A model generated the notes under the pieces. That model did no database searches, was not told the origin of the DNA, and saw only the letters and a program-made list of their open reading frames with translations. From DATMBF01 sp035559595 (GTDB lineage: Bacteria; Bacteroidota; Ignavibacteria; UBA10030): a stretch of DNA of 64,000 nucleotides. Position numbers and translations under genes: made by a program. The stretch is taken from assembly GCA_035559595.1 (NCBI GenBank), contig DATMBF010000015.1:62001-126000 (forward strand). The letters run 5' to 3'. This document shows, piece by piece, positions 50,635-59,832 of the stretch. Positions within the stretch are counted from its first letter, which is position 1. The number at the start of each line of letters is the position of its first letter.

Positions 50635-50707
50635 AAAAAAGCAAACATCTCCACTTGATGCAGACATCTCATTCACGCTGCATCAATCTTTTTGCAATAG
50701 AGATGTT
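50635..50707 (-). terminator. Nested hairpin with T-run ahead of the tRNA cluster (terminator or attenuator)
   Basis: The RNA can form an outer 8-bp helix (50644-50651 with 50700-50707) enclosing a 9-bp helix (50655-50663 with 50678-50686). It is followed after three bases by TTTTTT (50640-50635). It may end transcription of the DUF2723 gene, but the cluster promoter lies upstream of it, so the tRNA/rpo transcript must pass through it. Only 19 bases separate the T-run from the first tRNA. Confidence 0.6.
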
Positions 50708-50747
50708 GGGTTTGTTCGTCGAAGAGGGGGAAAATTTCAGCCTTGTA

Positions 50748-50775
50748 AATATAGCAAATTTCGCTAAAGAGTCAA
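50748..50775 (-). promoter_or_regulatory. Sigma-70 promoter of the tRNA-secE-nusG-rpl-rpo transcript
   Basis: On the minus strand TTGACT (50775-50770) and TATATT (50753-50748) are 16 bp apart. Transcription would start near 50741, about 125 nt before tRNA-Thr. Confidence 0.7.
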
Positions 50776-50795
50776 CGTTTCCTTCAAGAAAAAGA

Positions 50796-52682
50796 TTAAT
50801 CCCCCGGGTGACCCTCGAGCTGCTCCAAAAGAGAAGATACAACGCGGTTGTGCGGATCCACTTCCAAAGCTCTTTTCAACTGGCTAATTGCCTTCGTTTT
50901 CTCACCTTTTGAGGTGTACCAAAGGGCATGCTGAATAAGCATAAATGTCTGATAATTCCGAAGGTCCTGAGCCGCCGGTATCTTGATGGGATGATTGGCC
51001 AAATCTGGTATTTCTTTCGAAAATACACCCCTCCTCTCTTTCCCGACAAGGCGGAAAAACAGTCCATCGGGAATCCGACGGTATTCTCTCGGAAATTCCG
51101 GTTCCACCCGGCCGTCAACATACACCGGCCGAGTGTCGATTGACTTTGCCACAACGTCCATCAACAACGCCTGCCATCGGCTCTGGATGACACTGAAGTC
51201 AAAGGGAAGCCCACGCTCGAATTTCTCAAGCTCAACAAGAAACGCTCTGACTGCCCCACGCGAACGATCGATCAGCCACGGATAGTTTCGCTCCAGTTGA
51301 ATAAAATACCAACTCCGGTTCTGCAAGAGATGCTTATCGATGATGACAATATCCGGCCGAACACTCTGAACGAGCTGGAAGTAGTAAGAAGGAGAAACGA
51401 AATAGTCCCAGAGTCCTGTAAAAACGATAGCATTGGAGTCGATACCCGAAAGCGCGTTGAGCGCAAAATCACGCACGAGGTTGTTGCTCGATTGATCGAC
51501 CTCATGATTATTCTGCCGGATCTGCGCAACAAGACACACTGCCAAGAATACGTACACGAGGATGATCCCCCACTTCCACTCTCTCCGTCGAATCCATGAA
51601 AACAGAAAGTCTATTCCGAAAAAGACAAAAGCGGCGAGAATGATGTACGAGAGAAGGAAGTAAGAATCGATGTCATGGATATCATAGTTGATCGAATAAA
51701 GGATTGTCGAAGCAAAGGAAAGCAACAGAAACAACAGGAGCCGGCGTGAACGACGAAGAACTGTGACGCCTCCAACCAGCGCAACAAGAAGGACTCCCCA
51801 GTGATACTCTGCAGATAACCGACCGACATAATACTGCAACTGCCGTTGTGCAACCTCGCTACCGGAAAAGATCCAGATCTGATATTGCTTACCGGTCACA
51901 TGCCAGAGGAATCGGTCGAACGTCGTGGGATGACCCCAATCAAGCAATGGGCCGACGGCTGAGCGGATCGGCAAATACGCATACACTGATAACCCAAGAA
52001 TAAAGAACATGGCAAGCTCTGAGATCAGTCGAAGCCTCACTCTGCTACGGAGGACGGAGAAGAATAGATACAAGAACGCTGGCGCGAGAAGGACCATTGT
52101 CATATGATTGGTGAAGCCTAAGCCGAGGACGTAAGCGAAAAGAAGGAGATATCTCCGATCGCCATTTTCCTGCACATCCGTAAGACCTCGAATAAACGTG
52201 TAGGTAAGAATCATGACCAGCAGCAGGTGAAGCGCATAGACCTCCACTGCAACCGATTGCGACCAGAATGTTGCAGAGAATGCAAGCGTGAGTGCAGCGA
52301 CAAGTGCGGAGATGGCAATCGAACTTCTTTCCGCCGCTTTGACGGTAGGAAGATGGAAGATACGGTATGCATGACGAATCGCATAAATACCTTTAACAAA
52401 GAATCCTGCAGCACACGCTGTGAAGAGTGCTCCCAAGAGATTCAAAACAAGAATTTCTTCGATCCACCCTAAGAGAAGCACTGCGAGTCGTCCAAGAAGC
52501 GTGAAGAAGGGATAGCCGGTGGGATGAGCAATTCCCAGTGTGACGGCAACGGCTGCCAGTTCGCCGCTATCGGTGAAGAAAACTGTCCGACACAGCGTTG
52601 TGAGGTACACAAGAAAACTCACTCCGGCCACAAGTGCTGCAACGATGTTCTCACGGGCAAAGACCGAAACAAGCTTTTTCAT
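50796..52682 (-). CDS. DUF2723 membrane protein (GT-C glycosyltransferase-like) with C-terminal TPR-like tail
   Basis: A 628-residue protein with about 10-12 membrane segments. The N-terminal motif FTDSGELAAVAVTLGIAHPTGYPFF (about 36-60) is characteristic of DUF2723, proposed to be GT-C-fold transferases of the protein O-mannosyltransferase type; the first acidic residues after helix 1 would be catalytic. A soluble domain follows the membrane part from about residue 400, ending in a TPR-like unit (ALWYTSKGEKTKAISQLKRALEVDP). Its ATG overlaps the glnE stop codon (ATGA), so translation is coupled. Substrate unknown; surface glycoproteins are a guess. Confidence 0.8.
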   Translation of the reverse strand: MKKLVSVFARENIVAALVAGVSFLVYLTTLCRTVFFTDSGELAAVAVTLGIAHPTGYPFFTLLGRLAVLLLGWIEEILVLNLLGALFTACAAGFFVKGIYAIRHAYRIFHLPTVKAAERSSIAISALVAALTLAFSATFWSQSVAVEVYALHLLLVMILTYTFIRGLTDVQENGDRRYLLLFAYVLGLGFTNHMTMVLLAPAFLYLFFSVLRSRVRLRLISELAMFFILGLSVYAYLPIRSAVGPLLDWGHPTTFDRFLWHVTGKQYQIWIFSGSEVAQRQLQYYVGRLSAEYHWGVLLVALVGGVTVLRRSRRLLLFLLLSFASTILYSINYDIHDIDSYFLLSYIILAAFVFFGIDFLFSWIRRREWKWGIILVYVFLAVCLVAQIRQNNHEVDQSSNNLVRDFALNALSGIDSNAIVFTGLWDYFVSPSYYFQLVQSVRPDIVIIDKHLLQNRSWYFIQLERNYPWLIDRSRGAVRAFLVELEKFERGLPFDFSVIQSRWQALLMDVVAKSIDTRPVYVDGRVEPEFPREYRRIPDGLFFRLVGKERRGVFSKEIPDLANHPIKIPAAQDLRNYQTFMLIQHALWYTSKGEKTKAISQLKRALEVDPHNRVVSSLLEQLEGHPGD

Positions 52683-55519
52683 ACCAACTGCCTCATGAGG
52701 CTGAGAAAGATCGTTCTGTTCTGCATCATGATTCGCTTGAGCTCTTTTGTCATCAACTTCCCGCTTTTGAATTTCATCCAGCCTGCCAGCACGTCAGTCA
52801 AAGCATCAGTCTCTGAAATCGTCGAAGACGAACCGACGCCGTTAAGTCGCACAGCCGTTTCGAGCTGCCGCAAAAACTCGTAACTCTTCCACAAGATCCT
52901 TGCCTTCGTAGCGGGAAGATACTTCAATGCTCGAAGTTCTCTCATCGCATCGAAGAGGTTTCTCTGTCCGGCAAGCTTTCGGCTATTCCCATACTTCATC
53001 TGAAATGCTTGAACGAGAAACTCAACATCAACCATCCCCCCTTTTTGGATCTTCAGATCGATCTTTCCTTTGGTGGACTTTGACCGCTCCGTTTCCATTC
53101 TTCTCCTCATCCGAAGAATCCCCTGAACCCACCCCTTCGCTAACGGTCGTTCGAAAACGAATTCGTTCCGAATCTTCTCGAACTCTTCGGCAAGGTCGCG
53201 ATGGCCGATGATGATCCGTGCCTTGGTGAGCGATTGCCTCTCCCAGAGAGAGGCCCGATCTTTCAAATACTCTTTATAATAGTTGATATCCACGGCTACG
53301 GGGGCACTTGCCCCCTCCGGTCGTAACCGAAGATCGATATCGTAGACCACACCCTCCAACTGCTGGCAAAGCCGCAGGACTTCCTTGATGATTCTTTCTG
53401 CTTTTGACGATCGGTCGGAATTCTTCCTTCTGTTATACAGAACGACAATATCGAGATCCGAACCGACTGTAATCTCGCCTCCTCCAAACTTTCCAAACCC
53501 GACAACACAAAGCTCATTCGGGGGAAACGAATGGAGTTCGCAAGCACGATGGAACGCCACCATCAGCACCTCCTCCGCCAACGCAGTAAGTTCTTGAAAG
53601 AACTCTCGCAGCGTGGACTTCCCGATAAGAAACCGTACGACAATCTTCAATTCGTTGTACGATTTGTACCTCCAAAGATCGTTTTCCTTGAAGAATTTCC
53701 AGTCGAGGCCGGGATGAAGGACTCGCTCGGTCTGACCAACTAATGCCTCAAGGAGAAGAGGTTCTCTTGCCAACAGATTCGTGAGATTCCGTGAGCGTGA
53801 ACTGATGAGGACGAGCAAATCAACAAAGTCCCGAGATCGAAACGCCTCCTCCAGCGTCCGCTTCGAGCCGCTCTCAGCGAGCAAGACAAGATTCTCTACG
53901 CAAAACTCCGGCGCACGATACTTTTTGAGTGAATGAAAGAAGGACTCCCGAATATCATCCTCTCGCAAGCTTGAAATGCGTTCATCAAGCACCCGGAGGT
54001 GTTTCTCAAACTTCGTTGTGTCTAACAGATGGAATCCTCGGAGAGGCGCTTTCCTCGCACGGAGAGATTCCGTTGTTGGTCCCGCCTCGCCGAGAATCGA
54101 CTCAAAGAGTCGTTTGACTTCCCTTCGGTGATGGTCAAGCGAAGCCTGAAATGCTTCCTTCGTTTTGAATCCGAGGCGGCGTGCAAGCAAAGTCCTTTCA
54201 GCATCATCTTCAGGGAGCGAGTGAGTCTGCAATCCATGAAGCAACTGCAAACGATGCTCGACACTACGAAGAAAGAGATACGATTCCGAGAGAACTCTGA
54301 CCTCGTGTTCATCCAGCGCTCGCACACTCTGGAGCTCCTCCAACGCTTTCAACGTTCCACCCGCTCGAACTGCCGGGTTCGTCCCTCCAAAGACAAGCTG
54401 GAGCGCCTGCGCAATGAACTCAATATCCCGAATGCCCCCGCCCCCCAGCTTGATGTTTTCGACAGCTCCGACCTTCGCTTCAATCTTTTCCTTCATCCTT
54501 CGGATTTCCGACGTCGGGTTTCCGAATGTTGTCTTCGGATAGACAAACGGCATAATGTCCTCGAGCCACCGTTGACCAACCTCTGTATTCCCCGCAATCA
54601 CACGAGCCTTGATGAGCATCTGTCGCTCCCAAAGCTCTCCACGTGTTTCATAGTATTGTCGGTATGCCTGACGCGAGAGCGCAAGCGAACCTGCTGCGCC
54701 CTCAGGACGAAGTCTCATGTCCACTCGATAGAAATATCCCTCCCCCGTGCGCTCGGTGAGAGCTCTGACAACGAATTCGGCAAGCTTGTTGTACAATTGA
54801 TGCGCCGTCCGCATTCGCCCGGCCGGAACTTCAAGATCGAATTCCCTCTCATACACGAACATCAAGTCAATGTCGGAGCTGAAATTCAATTCCTCTCCAC
54901 CGAGCTTACCGAGTCCGATGATCGCCAGTTCATTCTCGAACGAGATCTCCCGCAATCTTTGCAGGCCAAGCTCCAGCACACATTGAACAATCGCGTCCGC
55001 ATGGCAAGAAAGTTCGAACGCGCTCTGTGCCACATTCACCTCGCCAAGAATCTCTTTCGCCCCGATTCTCAGAAGCTCCCTTCGATGGAAACGCTTTAGC
55101 GCATCCAGCCTTTTTTCGATTCTTTCGAACGGGGCCATCGCCGCACGCGCCTCCGACCGAGCTTCGGTGACGGATTTGGACCTTGTCAATTCCCCCGTCG
55201 CTGTCAACCAGCGGAAAAGCTCGGGATCACGAACAAGAATATCGGAGAGAAATTGGGACTGAGAGAACAACTGCAGCGCAACTTGTTGCAGAATGGGATG
55301 GGATTGGAAATCGTTCAGCATCGAGGTAGTGAAACTGACACCCAAGAATCTCTGGAGATTATTCACTGCCCGGCGTGCATCGGCTACATCATGGAGATCT
55401 CTCGCAAGCCGCTGCCGGAACGCGGAGGGGTGTATTCCCGCGCTGGCAGCCATTTCTTCGAGCTGTCGAAGCGTGTTCTCTTCGAGGGTGTTTGCGAGAT
55501 CGACGGGCGCAGACTTCAT
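52679..55519 (-). CDS. glnE: Bifunctional glutamine synthetase adenylyltransferase/deadenylase
   Basis: 946 residues, the family's length. Two nucleotidyltransferase domains are evident: GLGKLGGEELNFSSDIDLMFVYE at about 202-224 and GFGKFGGGEITVGSDLDIVVLYN at about 672-694, each with the paired Asp of the catalytic site. The first would deadenylylate and the second adenylylate glutamine synthetase in response to PII. No glnA or glnB is nearby. The gene has an upstream TATACT that may be a -10 box. Confidence 0.93.
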   Translation of the reverse strand: MKSAPVDLANTLEENTLRQLEEMAASAGIHPSAFRQRLARDLHDVADARRAVNNLQRFLGVSFTTSMLNDFQSHPILQQVALQLFSQSQFLSDILVRDPELFRWLTATGELTRSKSVTEARSEARAAMAPFERIEKRLDALKRFHRRELLRIGAKEILGEVNVAQSAFELSCHADAIVQCVLELGLQRLREISFENELAIIGLGKLGGEELNFSSDIDLMFVYEREFDLEVPAGRMRTAHQLYNKLAEFVVRALTERTGEGYFYRVDMRLRPEGAAGSLALSRQAYRQYYETRGELWERQMLIKARVIAGNTEVGQRWLEDIMPFVYPKTTFGNPTSEIRRMKEKIEAKVGAVENIKLGGGGIRDIEFIAQALQLVFGGTNPAVRAGGTLKALEELQSVRALDEHEVRVLSESYLFLRSVEHRLQLLHGLQTHSLPEDDAERTLLARRLGFKTKEAFQASLDHHRREVKRLFESILGEAGPTTESLRARKAPLRGFHLLDTTKFEKHLRVLDERISSLREDDIRESFFHSLKKYRAPEFCVENLVLLAESGSKRTLEEAFRSRDFVDLLVLISSRSRNLTNLLAREPLLLEALVGQTERVLHPGLDWKFFKENDLWRYKSYNELKIVVRFLIGKSTLREFFQELTALAEEVLMVAFHRACELHSFPPNELCVVGFGKFGGGEITVGSDLDIVVLYNRRKNSDRSSKAERIIKEVLRLCQQLEGVVYDIDLRLRPEGASAPVAVDINYYKEYLKDRASLWERQSLTKARIIIGHRDLAEEFEKIRNEFVFERPLAKGWVQGILRMRRRMETERSKSTKGKIDLKIQKGGMVDVEFLVQAFQMKYGNSRKLAGQRNLFDAMRELRALKYLPATKARILWKSYEFLRQLETAVRLNGVGSSSTISETDALTDVLAGWMKFKSGKLMTKELKRIMMQNRTIFLSLMRQLV

Positions 55520-55607
55520 TGCAGTGTCGTTTCAGTATATCGAAAAAAGCGAACATTTTCATTGAAAGAGAACAGGCGCTTTCCTCTCGTGCCAACCTCG
55601 TCGACTG

Positions 55608-55636
55608 TTGATTCTCTTGCAGTCATCCTCTATATT
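55608..55636 (+). promoter_or_regulatory. Sigma-70 promoter of the paa-like operon
   Basis: TTGATT (55608-55613) and TATATT (55631-55636) are 17 bp apart. The expected start near 55643 is about 40 nt before the first gene. No operator repeat was recognised. Confidence 0.7.
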
Positions 55637-55683
55637 GCTCCACCCTTCAGTCATTCCATCCACAAATCACTAACGAGGTGGTG

Positions 55684-55992
55684 ATGGTTAAGTTGATTGC
55701 GCTTTACAAGACACCGGAAAACAAAGCTGAGTTTGACAAGCACTATGCTGAAGTGCATACTCCCCTTGTGAAAAAAATGCCCGGCCTGCGCAAACTCGAG
55801 GTTGCAAAGATCACCGGCGCACCGATCGGCGAGCCGAAACACTATTTGCTTGCGGAAATGTACTTCGACAACCAGGATGCGCTGAATGCCTCTATGGCTT
55901 CGGCAGAAGGCAAAGCTGCGGCACGAGATCTCATGAGCTTCGCGGGAAATCTGGTCTCCATGTTCTATGCGGAAGTAACAACCAATGGGTAA
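55684..55992 (+). CDS. EthD-family small alpha/beta-barrel protein
   Basis: 102 residues from ATG 55684, chosen because GAGG lies five bases upstream. MVKLIALYKTPENKAEFDKHYAEVHTPLVKKMPGLRKLEV is the EthD/ferredoxin-like dimeric barrel pattern, and HYAEVH carries the usual His. Members have been linked to ether, fatty acid or aromatic breakdown but the reaction is often unknown. Its stop region overlaps the next start by 8 bp, so it is co-translated with the crotonase that follows. Confidence 0.8.
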   Translation: MVKLIALYKTPENKAEFDKHYAEVHTPLVKKMPGLRKLEVAKITGAPIGEPKHYLLAEMYFDNQDALNASMASAEGKAAARDLMSFAGNLVSMFYAEVTTNG

Positions 55993-56908
55993 ATACGCGG
56001 GTCTGCCACACAAGCAATTCCGATTGAAGAACCTCCTGTACGAGAAGAAAGACTGGATCGCAACGATCACCATCAATCGGCCGGAAGTACACAATTGTCT
56101 CAATCTCGAAACGCTGCAGGAACTGGGTGGAGTGTTTCACGATGCAGCGTGGGACGATCGTGTTGCGGTTGTGGTACTGACCGGAGCTGGTGAAAAAGCA
56201 TTCTGCACGGGAGCAGATTTGAAAGAGTGGAAAGAAGATTTCCTCGAGAGGCCGAATGATTTCTACAAATGGATGGGAGTGTTTGTGGAAACGTTCGAGC
56301 GGCTGCGAAACATTGGCAAGCCGACTGTCGCACGACTGAATGGGATGGTTGTCGGTGGCGGCAATGAACTTCAGATGTCCTGCGATCTCGCCATAGCGGC
56401 GGATGACATCTATATCCGACATGTCGGCACCGAGCACGGTAGCGTTCCGGCTGCAGGGGCAACGCAGTGGCTGCCGATTATCGTGGGAGATCGTCGGGCG
56501 CGGGAAATCTTGTTTTTGTGCGAGCCCGTTCCGGCCCGAAAGGCACTCGAGTGGGGTTTAATTAATGAGGTCGTTCCCCGAAAAGAACTGGACGCCGCTG
56601 TCGACCGGATGGTGAAGAAGCTTCTTCGCAAGCTCCCCGAATGCACACGCTACACAAAACAGCAATTGAATTTCTGGAAGGATTTCTCCTGGGCGATGAC
56701 GATTGGCCATGTTCGCGATTGGCTCACTGTGCACACGTCAGCTCCAGAAATTGTCGAAGGAATAACAGCCTTTGCAGAGAAACGACCGATTGATTATGAG
56801 AAGATACGGATGGAGATGGTCGAAGGAATGAAAAGTCAGCCTGCCCGCCGGAGTGCAAACACAGGCAGGAAGTCAGTAGATGGTAAGAAGAAGTCGCGAA
56901 GAAAATAA
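55985..56908 (+). CDS. Enoyl-CoA hydratase/isomerase family protein, atypical active site
   Basis: A 307-residue crotonase-fold protein. Oxyanion-hole regions AFCTGADLK and NGMVVGGGNELQMSCDLAIAADD are present, and the first catalytic Glu (Glu128) is kept. At the second Glu position the motif is HVGTEHGSVPAAGATQWLP, which resembles ring-opening hydrolases such as 6-oxocyclohexene-carbonyl-CoA hydrolase more than crotonase. The last 25 residues are a basic tail (RRSANTGRKSVDGKKKSRRK). It heads three crotonase-family genes; a role on a cyclic CoA thioester is plausible but not shown. Confidence 0.8.
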   Translation: MGKYAGLPHKQFRLKNLLYEKKDWIATITINRPEVHNCLNLETLQELGGVFHDAAWDDRVAVVVLTGAGEKAFCTGADLKEWKEDFLERPNDFYKWMGVFVETFERLRNIGKPTVARLNGMVVGGGNELQMSCDLAIAADDIYIRHVGTEHGSVPAAGATQWLPIIVGDRRAREILFLCEPVPARKALEWGLINEVVPRKELDAAVDRMVKKLLRKLPECTRYTKQQLNFWKDFSWAMTIGHVRDWLTVHTSAPEIVEGITAFAEKRPIDYEKIRMEMVEGMKSQPARRSANTGRKSVDGKKKSRRK

Positions 56909-56920
56909 TCTCTAGCATTC

Positions 56921-57700
56921 ATGAACACAAAGTACCAGAACATCATTGTCACAAAAGAAGCCGGGTATGCGTTAGTGCAGTTGAATCGCCCCGATGTCCT
57001 GAACGCGCTGAACATCAACCTCATGGAAGAGCTGGTTGAAGCGCTCGAAGGGCTCGACAAAGAGAATGATGTTCGCTGCATTATTCTCACCGGTAACGAA
57101 AAGGCCTTCGCAGCGGGTGCCGATATAAAAGAGATGGCGGATGCTTCGGCGGTCGAGATGCTCATCCGCGACCAGTTTGCGCGTTGGGACCGGATACGCA
57201 AGATCAAGAAGCCACTTATCGCCGCCGTCAGCGGATTTGCTCTCGGTGGAGGTTGCGAGCTCATGATGACCTGCGACATCGTCATTGCCTCCGAGACGGC
57301 AAGAATCGGTCAGCCGGAGATCAACATCGGCGTTATGCCCGGAGCGGGAGGAACACAGCGCCTGACTCGTGCGGTAGGAAAAGTGAAGACGATGGAGATG
57401 GTGCTGACAGGAAAAATGATCTCGGCACAAGAGGCACTCCAGTGGGGACTGATCAACAAGGTGGTTCCTGTTGAATACTACCTGGAGGAAGCAAAGAACC
57501 TCGCAAAAGAAATCGCCGGTAAGCCGCCCGTCGCAGTGCGTCTGGCAAAAGAAGCAGTGCTTAAGGCGTTCGATACGACGATCGAAAGCGGACTTGAATT
57601 CGAGCGGAAGAACTTCTACCTCCTCTTCGCCAGCGAAGACCAAAAGGAAGGAATGAAGGCGTTTATAGAGAAACGAAAGGCGGAGTGGAGGGGGAAGTAG
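56921..57700 (+). CDS. paaF: Enoyl-CoA hydratase (PaaF/crotonase type)
   Basis: 259 residues, normal length. Both catalytic glutamates of a true hydratase are present 20 residues apart: Glu113 in ALGGGCELMMTCD and Glu133 in GQPEINIGVMPGAGGTQRL. It hydrates trans-2-enoyl-CoA; in phenylacetate breakdown PaaF hydrates 2,3-didehydroadipyl-CoA. The symbol rests on its neighbours, since sequence alone cannot separate PaaF from FadB-type or crotonyl-CoA hydratases. Confidence 0.8.
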   Translation: MNTKYQNIIVTKEAGYALVQLNRPDVLNALNINLMEELVEALEGLDKENDVRCIILTGNEKAFAAGADIKEMADASAVEMLIRDQFARWDRIRKIKKPLIAAVSGFALGGGCELMMTCDIVIASETARIGQPEINIGVMPGAGGTQRLTRAVGKVKTMEMVLTGKMISAQEALQWGLINKVVPVEYYLEEAKNLAKEIAGKPPVAVRLAKEAVLKAFDTTIESGLEFERKNFYLLFASEDQKEGMKAFIEKRKAEWRGK

Positions 57701-57840
57701 GGTTAACGTTTCGAGTTGCGAATTTCCGGCCTCCAACGAGCGTTGCGACTTGAGTTTGGGTGCGAGGTTCAAAGTTTGAAGTCCAAGTTCGTCGAAAGTC
57801 GTTCTTTGCAGTATTCCATTATCCAACATCCCGATTCTCA

Positions 57841-58632
57841 ATGCCTCAGTATCAGACTCTTCTTTACTCCATTTCCAATAACGTTCTCACCATCACGCTG
57901 AATCGGCCCGAGGTCTACAATGCGCTGAACGAGCAGATGAAGAAGGAGATCAACGAGGCGCTGAAAGAGGCGGAGAAGGATCCTGCCGTCCGTTCTCTTG
58001 TGCTCCGAGGCGCCGGTGACAAGGCGTTTTGTTCTGGCCAAGATCTGAAGGAACACTCCGGCAAAGAGACACGGCGTTCGCTCAAAGAATCGCTGGAGAA
58101 AAACTACAATCCGATGATCCGCAAGATGCGGACGATGGAGAAACCGATTATCGGAATGATCAACGGCGTCGCGGCGGGAGCCGGACTGAGCATCGCGCTC
58201 GCGTGCGATATTCGGATCATGTCGGACAGAGCTAAACTTGTTACGGTCTTTTCCAAGATTGCTCTTGTGCCTGACTCTGGAATGCACTGGATTCTTCCGA
58301 GACTCGTAGGCATGGCAAAGGCCTTCGAATATGCCTCCCTCAGCAACGACATCCCGGCCCAAGAAGCCGAGCGTGTGGGCCTGGTGAACTACGTTGTCCC
58401 AGCAGCCGAACTCGAACGAACGACGATGGAACTTGCGGAACGCCTCGCAAAAGGACCGACAAAGACCTATGGGCTTATCAAGCGCACGCTCAACAAAGCT
58501 CTCGCATCCGATCTTGATTCTCTTCTTGAGTACGAGGCAACGATTCAAGAAATCGCTTCTCTCACCGAAGACCACCGAGAAGGAGTAACAGCGTTTTTGG
58601 AAAAACGCACCGCCCAGTTCAAAGGGAGATAG
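57841..58632 (+). CDS. paaG: PaaG-like 1,2-epoxyphenylacetyl-CoA isomerase
   Basis: 263 residues, nearly the length of E. coli PaaG (262). PaaG-like features: CSGQDLKEH, NYNPMIRKM, GVAAGAGLSIALACDI, the FSKIALVPDSG motif with Asp145 in place of the hydratase glutamate, and the end SLTEDHREGVTAFLEKRTAQFKGR. PaaG converts the ring epoxide of phenylacetyl-CoA to an oxepin and also shifts double bonds later in the pathway. The 140-bp gap before it holds nothing recognised. Confidence 0.8.
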   Translation: MPQYQTLLYSISNNVLTITLNRPEVYNALNEQMKKEINEALKEAEKDPAVRSLVLRGAGDKAFCSGQDLKEHSGKETRRSLKESLEKNYNPMIRKMRTMEKPIIGMINGVAAGAGLSIALACDIRIMSDRAKLVTVFSKIALVPDSGMHWILPRLVGMAKAFEYASLSNDIPAQEAERVGLVNYVVPAAELERTTMELAERLAKGPTKTYGLIKRTLNKALASDLDSLLEYEATIQEIASLTEDHREGVTAFLEKRTAQFKGR

Positions 58633-58788
58633 AGTGTCGCCATTCTTGAAGCGATCCACTATCTTTGTTTGAATGGTTGTTTTTCTCTCCTCATTTCACT
58701 ACGTTTTTCAACAAAATGCCTCTACGGACATCCTGTTTTGAAGTCGCCCGTGACGTTTTATGACGATGGATGTATAGAAAGGTTGTCG

Positions 58789-58956
58789 ATGGCAAAGAGA
58801 AGAAGAAAAACCGTAACTCACGAAGTGAGCGGGGCGGGAAAAAGGAAACCTTGGTATCAAAGACACTTTGAACAGATAGAACGACGGAGAAAAGAAGAAG
58901 TGGAGCCGACAGTGTGGGAGAAATCTGCCGGCTACTCCGCGAAAAAGAAACACTGA
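58789..58956 (+). CDS. Small basic protein of unknown function
   Basis: A 55-residue open frame beginning at ATG 58789 with AAAGG nine bases upstream: [20 protein letters not shown] at the start, KKKH at the end, very rich in Lys and Arg. Its stop lies 5 bp before the dehydrogenase start, suggesting coupling. No family recognised. It could be a real small RNA-binding-like protein or a chance frame; the placement and basic composition favour a gene only modestly. Confidence 0.45.
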   Translation: MAKRRRKTVTHEVSGAGKRKPWYQRHFEQIERRRKEEVEPTVWEKSAGYSAKKKH

Positions 58957-58961
58957 TCCTT

Positions 58962-59825
58962 ATGATAAAAACCATCGCCGTTATCGGGGCGGGGACAATG
59001 GGAGCAGGCATTGCACAAGCTGCCGCAACACATGCGGTGGACGTCTTGCTCTATGATGTGAACGACACTATCCTCCGGCAAAGCATCGAACGCATAAAAT
59101 CTGATCTGAAAAAAGGGGTGGAAAAAGGAAAGGTCGCGGCCGAGCAGGTCACTGAAATCATTGAGCGTATCCACCCCCGCACAAACCTTGCCGACCTTGG
59201 ATCGGCAGAGCTCGCGATCGAAGCGGTCGTCGAAGACCTGCGGGTCAAGAAAGATCTCTTTCGTCACCTCGAGTCGAACCTGAAACCCAACGCCATCCTC
59301 GCAACAAACACCTCCTCTCTCTCCGTTACCGCAATCGCTTCGATAACAAAAAAACCGGAGCGTGTGGTCGGAATGCACTTCTTCAATCCGGCTCACATCA
59401 TGAAGCTTGTAGAGATCGTTAAGGGTGAACAGACATCCCATGAGGTGCTTCACCAGGCAATGGGTTTTGCAGTCCATCTGGGCAAAACCCCGGTGATGGC
59501 CAAAGACACGCCCGGCTTCATCGTCAACCGCGTCGCACGACCCTTTTACGGCGAGGCACTTCGGCTTCTTGGCGAAAATGTAGCAAGCGTCGAGCAAATC
59601 GACCGCATCGTGAAAGCCATTGGCGATTTCCCAATGGGACCCTTTGAACTTATGGATTTGATCGGCATCGATGTCAATTACGCTGTGACGCAGTCGGTGT
59701 ATGAGCAGTATCACGGAGATCCAAGGTATCGTCCTCATCCGATTCAAAAGCGTATGGTCGATTCGGGGATGTTGGGAAGGAAGACAAAGCGGGGGTTCTA
59801 CGATTATTCGAATAACAAGAAATAA
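58962..59825 (+). CDS. paaH: 3-hydroxyacyl-CoA dehydrogenase (PaaH/Hbd type)
   Basis: 287 residues from ATG 58962. NAD-binding GAGTMG at 9-14, catalytic His139 in GMHFFNP and Glu151 next to KLVE, and the C-terminal dimer domain ([41 protein letters not shown]). Oxidises 3-hydroxyacyl-CoA with NAD; in the phenylacetate route PaaH acts on 3-hydroxyadipyl-CoA. The next gene is a degenerate relative. Confidence 0.88.
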   Translation: MIKTIAVIGAGTMGAGIAQAAATHAVDVLLYDVNDTILRQSIERIKSDLKKGVEKGKVAAEQVTEIIERIHPRTNLADLGSAELAIEAVVEDLRVKKDLFRHLESNLKPNAILATNTSSLSVTAIASITKKPERVVGMHFFNPAHIMKLVEIVKGEQTSHEVLHQAMGFAVHLGKTPVMAKDTPGFIVNRVARPFYGEALRLLGENVASVEQIDRIVKAIGDFPMGPFELMDLIGIDVNYAVTQSVYEQYHGDPRYRPHPIQKRMVDSGMLGRKTKRGFYDYSNNKK

Positions 59826-59832
59826 GCTGCTT

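Noticed and set aside
54029..55099. 356-codon plus-strand frame
   Set aside because: Antisense to glnE; the amino acid composition is typical of a shadow frame.
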